Source: a bacterium OL-1 (GTDB taxonomy: Bacteria; Actinomycetota; Coriobacteriia; Coriobacteriales; Atopobiaceae). Taken from it: DNA of 64,000 bases. The translations under genes were made by a program, and so were the position numbers. The stretch's first letter is position 1, and every line of letters begins with the position of its first letter. Of this stretch, positions 16,745 through 24,382 are shown in pieces. Where the stretch lies: positions 183,030 to 247,029 of the forward strand of contig LM994625.1 of assembly GCA_000752675.2 (NCBI GenBank), read 5' to 3'. The notes beneath the pieces were generated by a model. It searched no databases. It was not told the origin of the DNA and saw only the letters and a list, made by a program, of their open reading frames with translations.

Positions 16745-17614
16745 CTAGCCTTGCTTTTCGCTTGCGATAGTACGGTTGAAGAGCTCGAGGTTGTACTCGT
16801 TTGCGTCTCGCGAGCTGTGGAAGAGGAGCAACAGGAGCGATTCCAACACGTAGTTGATCGAGTTGTGGGAGAAGTCGAAGTCGTTCACAAGCAGGTGGTC
16901 GCGCGAGACCACCTTCAGGACAACGTCCGCGCGCTCGGCGAGGGGCGATTCCTCGTTGCGCGTGATCACGATGGTTGAGACGCCGCGGTCGATTGCGTTG
17001 TTCATGATCTTGCGCAACCGGTCAGACCGTCCGGAGTTGGAAATCACTACCAGGCAATCCTCCGACTGCATAAGCGAGGCGGTAATCATAGCGCCGTCGC
17101 TCGTGGAGGGAGAGATGGCGTTGACGCCCGCCTGCGAGAACTTAATGGCGGCGCTCTGCGCGACGGGCAAGGAGCTGCCCACGCCAACAAGCATCGCGAT
17201 ACGCGCGGAAGAGAGAATGCCCACTGCCTTGGTGACGCTTTCCTCGCTGAGGGCGGCAAACGTGCTTCTCAGCTCCTCGATCTTGGTTTCCATAACGTAG
17301 TCGAGCGAGCCTTGGACGTCGGAGAGGCCAATGCCGCGAGAGTCATCGAACGAACGCTCCTTGCTTGCAGTTTCCTCGCGCGCAAGGGCGTAGCGCATGT
17401 CGGCGAAGCTCGCGTAGCCCAGAGAGCGGACGAAGCGCGAGACGGTTGTGTTAGAGATGCCGGAAAGGCGGGCGATTTCCACTGCCGAGAGGGATGAGAC
17501 GGTTCCCTTGTGAGTAAGGATAAAATCCGCAACGGCCTTCTCGGCATCCGAAAGGTCCTCGTAGCGCTGGAGGATTGCATCGACGACCCCGCTGCGGCTC
17601 TCGTTTCCTGTCAT
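16745..17614 (-). CDS. MurR/RpiR family transcriptional regulator
   Basis: A 289-residue regulator with an N-terminal winged HTH of the RpiR type (LSDAEKAVADFILTHKG, then IARLSGISNTTVSRFVRSLGYASFADMRYAL) and a C-terminal SIS domain (about 110-260; VGVGSSLPVAQSAAIKFSQAG, VISNSGRSDRLRKIMNNAIDRG) that binds a phosphosugar. As the only regulator in the island it probably senses a phosphorylated catabolite from the glycosides. It stands upstream of and codirectional with the GH3 operon; the palindrome at 16596-16608 is a candidate target. Confidence 0.9.
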   Translation of the reverse strand: MTGNESRSGVVDAILQRYEDLSDAEKAVADFILTHKGTVSSLSAVEIARLSGISNTTVSRFVRSLGYASFADMRYALAREETASKERSFDDSRGIGLSDVQGSLDYVMETKIEELRSTFAALSEESVTKAVGILSSARIAMLVGVGSSLPVAQSAAIKFSQAGVNAISPSTSDGAMITASLMQSEDCLVVISNSGRSDRLRKIMNNAIDRGVSTIVITRNEESPLAERADVVLKVVSRDHLLVNDFDFSHNSINYVLESLLLLLFHSSRDANEYNLELFNRTIASEKQG

Positions 17615-17734
17615 GGCATCCCCTCTCTGGATAGGCCTCTAGGGTAGCACCCGGAGGAGCCAAAGGCGTCATCGCGAGACGCGTCCTTCTCGCGTTATCC
17701 TAGGTACGCCGAGCTTGCAACGAGAGGGAGCCAC

Positions 17735-18370
17735 ATGGACAAGGGCCGGATGGAAGCGTTCAGCGATGGCGTGATTGCCATCATTATCACCATCATGGTG
17801 CTGGGGATTGCCGCACCGGATGGTACCGGGCTTTCCGACCTGCTGGGGCTGCTGCCGGCCATTGCCGCATACGCGGTGAGCTTCATTGGCGTGGGGACGT
17901 ACTGGAACAACCACCATCACCTGCTCAAGCTGGTCAACTGCGTGAACGGGCGCATGCTCTGGTCGAACCTCGCGTTCCTCTTTGTGCTCTCGTTCTTCCC
18001 TCTGGCCACGGACTGGATGCAGAAGACGGGGTTCGCGGCGCTGCCCACCACCTGCTACGTGATTGTGAACATGCTGGTGTCCCTTACGTACATGAACCTC
18101 GAGCGCGTCATTCGTCGCGAGCTGAGCCAGTCCTGCCCGCCCAACCCCGCCAGCGAGAGGGAGGCAGAGCGCCGCGCGATGGTGGAGAAGCGGTCGCTGC
18201 TCAAGGAGCGCCTCACTCTGGGACTTGAGACGGTCGGGCTGGTCATTGCACTGGTACTGCCAAGCTCTCACATTGCACTTGTGGCGATAGTCATCGCGTT
18301 TCTGCTATGGATTGTCCCCGACCTGCGCATTGTTCGCCTGCTTGACTTTCTTGCGGAGGAGCAGGAGTAG
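17735..18370 (+). CDS. TMEM175/DUF1211 family membrane protein
   Basis: A 211-residue protein beginning MDKGRMEAFSDGVIAIIITIMVL, which contains the RxxxFSDGVxAI signature of bacterial TMEM175 potassium channels (helix 1). Five to six helices are visible; the highly charged stretch at about 125-150 is a cytoplasmic loop. Bacterial homologues are tetrameric K+-permeable channels, so a role in K+ leak or membrane potential is likely. It has GAGGGAG before the ATG and stands alone, divergent from the RpiR gene. Confidence 0.88.
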   Translation: MDKGRMEAFSDGVIAIIITIMVLGIAAPDGTGLSDLLGLLPAIAAYAVSFIGVGTYWNNHHHLLKLVNCVNGRMLWSNLAFLFVLSFFPLATDWMQKTGFAALPTTCYVIVNMLVSLTYMNLERVIRRELSQSCPPNPASEREAERRAMVEKRSLLKERLTLGLETVGLVIALVLPSSHIALVAIVIAFLLWIVPDLRIVRLLDFLAEEQE

Positions 18371-18447
18371 GCGGCAGGCGTTTGCAGTCTGGGAGGCCTA
18401 GCTCTGGCCTCGAAGACGTCTCGCCAGCCCAATCCGGAAGACCACTG

Positions 18448-18697
18448 TGCACAAAAACGCTCTATCGGACGGTTTTTTCGTAGTCGCTGCATAAAAACGC
18501 TCTATCGGACGGCTCTTGCCTGCACTTGTTATCAATAATCAAATTTAAATTACATATTTATGCATATAATATACACAATATGCAATCGTACTCATACTTA
18601 ATAAGAATCTTGATGTAAGCGAACTCGAAGCACCGTCCGATAGAGCATTTTTGTGCAGCGACAGAGAAATTTCTGTTCGATAACCCATTTTTACGCA
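18448..18697. repeat. Composite element: two direct units, AT-rich core, two inverted units
   Basis: Units of about 25 bp: TGCACAAAAACGCTCTATCG at 18448, TGCATAAAAACGCTCTATCG at 18488, an inverted copy at 18633-18657 and a diverged inverted copy at 18673-18697. Spacing is exactly 40 bp within each pair. The core 18521-18620 is extremely AT-rich in a GC-rich chromosome. It fills the 396-bp convergent gap 18371-18766; no coding sequence is evident there. Confidence 0.85.
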
Positions 18698-18766
18698 GAG
18701 AGGCAGCGTCGCGTTGCCCCGAAACCGATCAAAGCGAGACGTGGATGCGTTCCCGATGCCCTAACT

Positions 18767-19144
18767 TTACTCGTCCATGCCAGGACGCCGGCGCAGATGC
18801 TTCACCGCCGCACGTCTACCCTTCTCTTCAAGGCGACGACGCACAGATGCCCTGGTGGGCTTGGTAGCATGGCGCTTTTTTGGCCGACGCGAACGCCGAA
18901 GCAGCTCTGCGTGGATCTTCTCTAGGCAGCGTTCCCGATTCTGGAGCTGGCTGCGAGATTCCCTGCTTACAACAATAATTCCAGTAGGCATGTGACGCAT
19001 GCGCACGGCAGAGTCGGTGGTGTTAACACCCTGTCCTCCCGGGCCAGTGGCACGAAACGCCTCCGCTTCACACTGGCGGGCGAGCTCCGCCAGGCTCAGC
19101 CGCGCAAAACTGGCGTAATCCTGGTATGTGAGTCTCTTGTCCAT
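18767..19144 (-). CDS. ArfB-type peptide chain release factor domain protein
   Basis: A 125-residue single-domain class I release factor homologue. The catalytic GGQ is in [18 protein letters not shown], and the C-terminal part is very basic ([22 protein letters not shown]), as in ArfB/YaeJ, where the tail enters the mRNA channel of stalled ribosomes and the GGQ hydrolyses peptidyl-tRNA. There is no codon-recognition domain. Ribosome rescue is the likely role. The ribosome-binding site is weak (AAGGTT). Confidence 0.9.
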   Translation of the reverse strand: MDKRLTYQDYASFARLSLAELARQCEAEAFRATGPGGQGVNTTDSAVRMRHMPTGIIVVSRESRSQLQNRERCLEKIHAELLRRSRRPKKRHATKPTRASVRRRLEEKGRRAAVKHLRRRPGMDE

Positions 19145-19153
19145 AAGCCAACC

Positions 19154-19405
19154 TTACGCCAAGGGGGTCCGTGCGTCGAGAAAAAGCTCGGCGACATACG
19201 GCTCGGCAAAGTCGCGCAAGCTGGCATTGGCGTCCAGGCAGCCTCGCGCGCAGGCGTCCAGCGGGGCCGCGGGGCAGAAATCGTACGTTATTGAATCAAG
19301 AATCGTTGTTATGTGTCGAAAAGCTGCCCCGTAGACGCAAATGACAGGAGCGCCTACGCTGCGGAGCACTAATCCGCGCTCCCTTGGCGCATGGCGATGC
19401 TCCAT
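19154..19405 (-). CDS. Hypothetical 83-residue protein
   Basis: An open frame on the minus strand between the BFD-DUF1653 gene and the release factor gene. From ATG 19405 (preceded by GGATGGGG) it would encode a soluble protein with a patterned, non-low-complexity sequence and three Cys (VICVYGAAF, YDFCPAAPLDACARGC). The frame stays open further upstream, out of frame with the preceding gene, so a frameshifted C-terminal extension is an alternative. I recognise no family and coding status is uncertain. Confidence 0.35.
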   Translation of the reverse strand: MEHRHAPRERGLVLRSVGAPVICVYGAAFRHITTILDSITYDFCPAAPLDACARGCLDANASLRDFAEPYVAELFLDARTPLA

Positions 19406-19496
19406 AAACACCCCATCCCGCACAAACTCGTGGTGCGGCCAAGTGGCGACGGCAAGCTCGGGCGCTCCGGCACGTCGAAGGTTGTCGCGTTGTCCC

Positions 19497-20024
19497 CTAC
19501 GCTCTTCTCGCAACACTTTCGACGTGCTGCAGCTCGAAGCGCCAGTGCTGTGTTGCCTCCGGGTACTTCTCACGATCCACGGGCGAGAGGAACATCGCCT
19601 TTGGCCGCACCCAGAGCGAGCCGTCTCCGTAGAGTTTGCGATAGACCACAACCTCCTCGCCAGTCTCGGAGTCGCGCGCAACGTCCTCGACGAGGTAGGA
19701 GTCGCCCTTGAAGTGGCGGTAGATTCCATGGATGACGAGGAGGTTCTCGGTAGCGGGCTCCGGCACGGGCTCCGGCACTGTCGGCATTTCAACCGCAGCT
19801 GGCTGCTCCTTCGCCGCGGCCCTTGCCTCGAGCGCCTGCTCCAGGCACTCCTTCACGCGGCCCTTGCACTTGCCGCACTTGGTTGCCGCACCGGTCATGC
19901 GCTTGACATCAGCCATGCTCGTTGCACCGGCGTCCACCGCCGCTTCAACGTCTTCCCTGGTCACGTGCTTACAGCCGCAAACGATATCCTTCTTGGCACC
20001 CTTGCCGCCATGCTTCTTGCCCAT
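19497..20024 (-). CDS. BFD-like [2Fe-2S] domain fused to DUF1653
   Basis: A 175-residue two-domain protein. Residues about 12-65 form a bacterioferritin-associated-ferredoxin-like domain (VCGCKHVTREDVEAAVDAGA, later KCGKCKGRVKECL), with CxC and CxxC able to hold a [2Fe-2S] cluster. A Pro/Glu linker leads to DUF1653 (GIYRHFKGDSYLVEDVARDS, VVYRKLYGDGSLWVRP), a small beta-domain of unknown function. The ATG at 20024 follows GGGAGCG; upstream in-frame codons lack such a site. The fusion suggests an Fe-S-dependent sensing or delivery role, not demonstrated. Confidence 0.8.
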   Translation of the reverse strand: MGKKHGGKGAKKDIVCGCKHVTREDVEAAVDAGATSMADVKRMTGAATKCGKCKGRVKECLEQALEARAAAKEQPAAVEMPTVPEPVPEPATENLLVIHGIYRHFKGDSYLVEDVARDSETGEEVVVYRKLYGDGSLWVRPKAMFLSPVDREKYPEATQHWRFELQHVESVARRA

Positions 20025-20148
20025 GTCGCTCCCAACGTCGCGAACAGAACCGTGGCACCATTCTGCACAACTCGAAAGGCCATCTCTGCCAGAATATCGA
20101 ACCCGGCACTGCAATATGGCGGCACGCCCTCAAGACACAGGAGGCAGC

Positions 20149-20799
20149 ATGAAGAAGTCGCACCGGCCAGCGCGCATCGCGGCAGCGCTCTTCGACTTCG
20201 ACGGCACGCTCGCAGACACCGAGCGCTTTGGCATCGAGTTGGACGATGAGGCCTATGCCTACTATGACATCAAACCAACACCTGCCGAGAAGGCCTCGCT
20301 TGCCGGCACTGATGGTTCTGAATCGGTCCCAGCGCTCTTTCGCGCGTACGGCATGGAGGTAAGCGCCGAGGAATTCTTTGCGCATCGCCGTCCAAACAAC
20401 ATCATCTACCAGGAGTTTCCCATCAAGGCATCGCCTGGGGCTGCCGAGGTCATTCGCCGGCTGCACGCGGATGGCGCGCGTATCGCCGTGGTCTCGACCA
20501 CGCAGCACACACTCGTAGCAACTGCGCTCCAACGCATTGGCCTCGCAAGCCTCGTTGACCTGGTAATTGGCGGGGACGACGTGGAGCACCACAAGCCGGA
20601 CCCAGAGCCGTATGCCCGTGCGCTCGAGGCGTTTGGCATGGCGCCCGCGGAGGCCGTGGCGTTTGAGGACTCGCCTGCAGGCGTTGCCTCGGCGCAGGCA
20701 GCTGGCATCTACACGTTTGGGTTCACGGGCTCCTGCGTGCCGCACGAGCTGCCGGCCGCAGACGAGCACTTCTCGTCGTTTGCGGAGCTGGACCTGTAA
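20149..20799 (+). CDS. HAD-superfamily phosphatase, beta-phosphoglucomutase-like
   Basis: A 216-residue subfamily IA HAD hydrolase. Motif I is FDFDGTLADTE, motif II VVSTTQHT, motif III lysine in HHKPDPEPY and motif IV FEDSPAGVASAQAAG. A cap domain lies between motifs I and II. Substrate is unknown; sugar phosphates, phosphoglycolate or a mutase reaction are all possible. The ATG at 20149 is set by CAGGAGGCAGC directly upstream; an earlier in-frame ATG at 20116 lacks a site. Confidence 0.85.
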   Translation: MKKSHRPARIAAALFDFDGTLADTERFGIELDDEAYAYYDIKPTPAEKASLAGTDGSESVPALFRAYGMEVSAEEFFAHRRPNNIIYQEFPIKASPGAAEVIRRLHADGARIAVVSTTQHTLVATALQRIGLASLVDLVIGGDDVEHHKPDPEPYARALEAFGMAPAEAVAFEDSPAGVASAQAAGIYTFGFTGSCVPHELPAADEHFSSFAELDL

Positions 20800-20875
20800 A
20801 GCCAACCGCGGCTTCACAACTTTGCGAGGCCTTTTCCTATTGCGCACTGCGGCGCGGGCGTCGTGCTAGCTCACC

Positions 20876-20881
20876 TATAAT
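20876..20881 (+). promoter_or_regulatory. Consensus -10 upstream of the UPF0210 gene
   Basis: TATAAT stands 38 bp before the ATG at 20920. No convincing -35 is present at the normal distance, so the site is suggestive only. Confidence 0.4.
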
Positions 20882-20919
20882 GGCGTGACGAAGCCAGCAG
20901 CCACAGCGAAAGGGCCCAG

Positions 20920-22284
20920 ATGGACATCACGCCGCAGGAAGTATCCGAGACGCTTGCCATGGTAACGGAGCAGAACCTTGACCTCCGAACGATCACCATG
21001 GGCATCTCGCTTGCAGGCTGCGCCGATGAGGACATGAGCCGCATGTGCGACAAGATCTACGACCGCATCGCGCACCAGGCGGAGCATCTGGTCTCCGTTG
21101 CCGACGACCTTGCTGCCGAGTACGGCATTCCCATCGCGAACAAGCGCGTCTCGGTGACGCCGGTGGCACAGGTGGCAGCGTGCTGCGCAGACGAGGACCT
21201 CTCCCCCATTGCGCACGCCATGGACCGCGCCGCGCAGACGCTGGGCATCGACTTCATGGGCGGCTTCTCCGCGCTGGTGCAGAAGGGCATCGGCAACGCC
21301 GACCGTCGCCTCATCAACTCGGTGCCCGAGGCGCTCGCCACCACGGAGCGCGTGTGCTCCTCGCTGAACATTGCGTCTACCAGGGCCGGCATCAACATGG
21401 ATGCCGTGCTTCTCTCGGCACAGACGATCCTCGAGTGCGCGCGCCGCACCACCGACATCGACTGCTACGGCGCGGCAAAGTTCGTGGTCTTTGCCAACAT
21501 GGTGGAGGACTCGCCGTTCATGGCCGGCGCCGTGCACGGGACCGGCGAGGCCGACGCAGTCATCAACGTGGGCGTCTCTGGCCCCGGCGTGATGGCCGCC
21601 GCGCTTGAGCAGCTTCCCGACGACGCCAACCTCATGGAGGTTGCCGAGGCCATCAAGAAGACGGCGTTCAAGATCACGCGCGCTGGCGAGCTCATGAGCC
21701 GCGAGGCATCGCGCCGGCTGGGCGTCGAGAAGGGCATCGTCGACCTGTCGCTGGCACCCACCCCTGCCGCTGGCGACTCCGTTGCCAAGATCCTAGAGAT
21801 CATCGGCGTGGGCGAGTGCGGCGGTCCCGGCACCACCTGCGCGCTTGCGCTTCTCAACGACTGCGTCAAAAAGGGCGGCGTCATGGCCAGCTCCAGCGTT
21901 GGCGGGCTCTCGGGCGCCTTCATCCCCGTATCCGAGGACGCCGGCATGATTCGCGCCGCCGAGGATGGGTCGCTTTCTATCGAGAAGCTCGAGGCCATGA
22001 CCAGCGTGTGTTCCGTGGGCCTCGACATGATTGCCATTCCCGGTGACACCCCCGTGGAGGCCATCGCCGGCATCATCGCCGACGAGATGGCCATCGGTGT
22101 CATCAACACCAAGACCACGGCGGTGCGCCTGATTCCGGCGATTGGCCACAAGGAGGGCGACATGCTGGAGTTTGGCGGCCTCTTTGGCAGCGCGCCGGTG
22201 ATGAGCGTGAACCGCTTTGCCGGTAACGTGCTGGCGCATCGCGGCGGTCGCTTCCCCGCACCGCTCAACAGCCTGAAGAACTAG
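20920..22284 (+). CDS. UPF0210 (DUF711) family protein
   Basis: A 454-residue protein of the UPF0210 family, structurally related to pyruvate formate-lyase-like barrels and annotated as PFL family protein. Family landmarks are [65 protein letters not shown] and the C-terminal [11 protein letters not shown]. No glycyl-radical motif is seen. Biochemical function is unknown. In many genomes a small ACT-domain gene precedes it; none is present here. Its stop is followed by an intrinsic terminator. Confidence 0.93.
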   Translation: MDITPQEVSETLAMVTEQNLDLRTITMGISLAGCADEDMSRMCDKIYDRIAHQAEHLVSVADDLAAEYGIPIANKRVSVTPVAQVAACCADEDLSPIAHAMDRAAQTLGIDFMGGFSALVQKGIGNADRRLINSVPEALATTERVCSSLNIASTRAGINMDAVLLSAQTILECARRTTDIDCYGAAKFVVFANMVEDSPFMAGAVHGTGEADAVINVGVSGPGVMAAALEQLPDDANLMEVAEAIKKTAFKITRAGELMSREASRRLGVEKGIVDLSLAPTPAAGDSVAKILEIIGVGECGGPGTTCALALLNDCVKKGGVMASSSVGGLSGAFIPVSEDAGMIRAAEDGSLSIEKLEAMTSVCSVGLDMIAIPGDTPVEAIAGIIADEMAIGVINTKTTAVRLIPAIGHKEGDMLEFGGLFGSAPVMSVNRFAGNVLAHRGGRFPAPLNSLKN

Positions 22285-22314
22285 GGTCGCAAGTTTTCTC
22301 GCCGAAAGGCTTTT

Positions 22315-22350
22315 CGCCGCGACACCAACCCTGTCGCGGCGTTCATTTTG
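22315..22350 (+). terminator. Intrinsic terminator after UPF0210
   Basis: Perfect 10-bp stem CGCCGCGACA (22315-22324) with 22332-22341, 7-nt loop, then TTCATTTTG. Confidence 0.85.
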
Positions 22351-22353
22351 CCC

Positions 22354-22449
22354 AAACCTCACACGTGGTGTTTCTTTTCTTATATTCAGCGACAAAATCC
22401 CTGATGGGTAATAGCGATTATAGAAAAAGAAACATCACGTGTGAGGTTT
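22354..22449. repeat. 31-bp-arm hairpin between convergent genes
   Basis: Arms 22354-22384 and 22419-22449 are complementary at 29 of 31 positions (start AAACCTCACACGTG; end CACGTGTGAGGTTT), around a 34-nt loop. It directly follows the UPF0210 terminator and precedes the end of murB. Confidence 0.85.
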
Positions 22450-22506
22450 TGAGCACGAGAAGAGCATGCGAGAAGAACGGCTGGGAGCTCCCCAGAAGGC
22501 GCCTGT

Positions 22507-23442
22507 CTACCCCAGGAAGCGTACCTCGGGCTCCAGGCGCACGCCAAACTGGCGCTCGACCTCGTCCTGGACGTGCGCGATAACCGCACGAACATCTGCC
22601 GCCGTCGCTCCACCCAAGTTGACCACAAAGCCAGCGTGCTTCTTCGAGACGGCAGCGCCACCCACCTGGTAGCCACGCAAACCGGCGTCGGTCACAAGCT
22701 TGCCCACGAAGTAGCCCTCGGGGCGCTTGAACGTGGATCCGGCGCTGGGCAGCTCGAGAGGCTGCTTCTCCTCGCGCCGGCGCGTAAGCTCGTCCATAGT
22801 CTCGCGAATCTTCTCGGGATCGGCCGGGTCAAGGTTGAAGGTGGCCGAGAGTACCACCATGTCCTCGTCCGCAATGCGACTGTGGCGATAGCCCAGGTCA
22901 AGCTCGTCAACGGGGATAGTCTCCTCGCGACCGTCCTGATGCAGCACGTAAACGCTCTTGAGAACGTCTGCCATGCAGCCGCCGTACGCACCCGCGTTCA
23001 TGAAGCAGGCACCGCCAATGGAGCCGGGAATGCCGCACGCAAACTCGAGGCCAGAAAGCCCCAGCTCGCACGCCATCTCGGAGGCCTCGCGCAGGGTCAC
23101 GCCCGCCTGGCACCACATCTCGTCGTCATCGACGCTCACGCCCACGAGACCGTCGGCCACGGCAACAATCACGCCGCGGTACCCCTCGTCTGCAACCAGT
23201 AGATCGGACCCACGGCCCAGCACGAAGTAAGGCACGTCCGCCTGCTTGCAGGCATCGATAACACCATGGACCTCGTCAAAGTCCTCGGGAATCACATAGA
23301 GGTCGGCCGGACCACCAATCTCGAACGACGTGTGCTCGCTCATGGGCTCGTTTACAAGGACGTTGTCCTCGCCAACAATCGAGCGAAGCTTCCAGGCGAG
23401 CGGTTGCAAGTGGTCGTCGCCGGTAGTGCCACTTTCGGACAT
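22507..23442 (-). CDS. murB: UDP-N-acetylenolpyruvoylglucosamine reductase
   Basis: A 311-residue FAD enzyme that reduces UDP-GlcNAc-enolpyruvate to UDP-MurNAc in peptidoglycan synthesis. The FAD-binding part holds NEPMSEHTSFEIGGPADL, VLGRGSDLLV and GLEFACGIPGSIGGACFMNAGAYG; the C-terminal catalytic domain has LPSAGSTFKRPEGYF and the final EPEVRFLG with the catalytic Glu. The insert pattern is type II (Staphylococcus-like). The ATG at 23442 has GAGGAGC upstream, preferred over an ATG 11 codons earlier. Monocistronic by context. Confidence 0.95.
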   Translation of the reverse strand: MSESGTTGDDHLQPLAWKLRSIVGEDNVLVNEPMSEHTSFEIGGPADLYVIPEDFDEVHGVIDACKQADVPYFVLGRGSDLLVADEGYRGVIVAVADGLVGVSVDDDEMWCQAGVTLREASEMACELGLSGLEFACGIPGSIGGACFMNAGAYGGCMADVLKSVYVLHQDGREETIPVDELDLGYRHSRIADEDMVVLSATFNLDPADPEKIRETMDELTRRREEKQPLELPSAGSTFKRPEGYFVGKLVTDAGLRGYQVGGAAVSKKHAGFVVNLGGATAADVRAVIAHVQDEVERQFGVRLEPEVRFLG

Positions 23443-23593
23443 CTTGCTCCTCAGTTTGGGTTTTGCGCGCTGCATGCACGCGCTTGGCTCTTGAGTATAG
23501 CAAGGTGGGCTACGATGTTGGATGTTGCGCGCGTGCCTTCATCCTGCGCTTACACTCCCGACACCTCAAACGCGAATGATTCCTTGCCTCCGT

Positions 23594-23621
23594 TTGCGGG
23601 CTCCTTCTCACGTGCTATAGT
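23594..23621 (+). promoter_or_regulatory. Promoter of the riboflavin transporter operon
   Basis: TTGCGG (23594-23599), 16-bp spacer, TATAGT (23616-23621). Transcription would start just before the FMN riboswitch. It sits in the 328-bp divergent gap between murB and ribU, which otherwise holds the riboswitch and no gene. Confidence 0.65.
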
Positions 23622-23633
23622 TCCTCTGACAGT

Positions 23634-23759
23634 TTCAGGGCGGGGTGAGATTCCCCACTGGTGGTGACGCGCAACCGCGCGGAGTCCGCGACCCGCTAAA
23701 AAGGCGGCTGACCTGGTGAGATTCCAGGACCAACGGTTACAGTCCGGATGGAAGAAACG
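23634..23759 (+). promoter_or_regulatory. FMN riboswitch (RFN element)
   Basis: All conserved RFN blocks are present in order: AGGGCGGGGTGAGATTCCCC, ACTGGTGGTGA, the variable GC-rich arm, GGCTGACCTGGTGAGATTCC, GACCAACGGTTACAGTCCGG and ATGGAAGAAACG. The element abuts the ribosome-binding site GGAGAAG (23759-23765) of the transporter gene and no U-tract terminator is seen, so FMN probably controls translation initiation. Confidence 0.97.
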
Positions 23760-23770
23760 GAGAAGCCATT

Positions 23771-24382
23771 ATGGCACCCACTTCACCACGCAACGCAAGC
23801 CACTCCACGCATGCGGCCTCGGGCTGGGATACCCGTCGCATCGCGGTCACCGCGCTTCTCTGCGCCATGGCAGCCGTCTGCACGTTGCTGCTTGAGTTCC
23901 CCATCCTGCCCGGCGTCACCTGGCTCAAGTACGATCCCTCGGGCATCGTAGCGCTCATCGCGGGCTTTGCGTTTGGACCGGCCACGGGAGCCGTGGTCTC
24001 GGTCATTCCGTACCTGGTGCACGTTGCCACGGCAAGCGGCGTCTACGGCATGATCATGGCAATCCTCGCCACGTTCTCGCTGGTCATGCCCGCGTCTCTC
24101 ATCTACCGCAGGCAGTGCACCATGCGCGGAGCAGTGCTTGGTCTTGTGGTTGGCGGCCTCGTCTGCCTGGCTGCCTGCATCGTGGGCAACCTCATCGTGA
24201 CGCCGTTCTACACCGGAATGCCACTCGATAAGGTCATCGCCCTCATCGTGCCGGCGCTGCTGCCCTTCAACCTCATCAAGATTGTCATCAACTGCGTCGT
24301 GTTTGTCCTCATCATGAGGCCCGCCTTCAAGGCAATGGGTGTCGAGGTTCCCGGCGCGAGCAACGCAGGAGACGCCCGCTAG
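23771..24382 (+). CDS. ribU: Riboflavin ECF transporter substrate-binding S component
   Basis: A 203-residue integral membrane protein with six hydrophobic segments. The substrate class follows from the FMN riboswitch in its leader and from RibU-type features: RRIAVTALLCAMAAVCTLLLEFPI and FLKYDPSG-like WLKYDPSGIVALIAGFAFGP. It captures riboflavin for the energising module encoded directly downstream. Its stop is immediately followed by the ATG of the ATPase gene. Confidence 0.9.
   Translation: MAPTSPRNASHSTHAASGWDTRRIAVTALLCAMAAVCTLLLEFPILPGVTWLKYDPSGIVALIAGFAFGPATGAVVSVIPYLVHVATASGVYGMIMAILATFSLVMPASLIYRRQCTMRGAVLGLVVGGLVCLAACIVGNLIVTPFYTGMPLDKVIALIVPALLPFNLIKIVINCVVFVLIMRPAFKAMGVEVPGASNAGDAR

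Noticed and set aside
18448..18697. Short repeats with regular spacing reminiscent of a CRISPR array
   Set aside because: Only two units per orientation, 15-bp spacers, inverted second pair and no cas genes.
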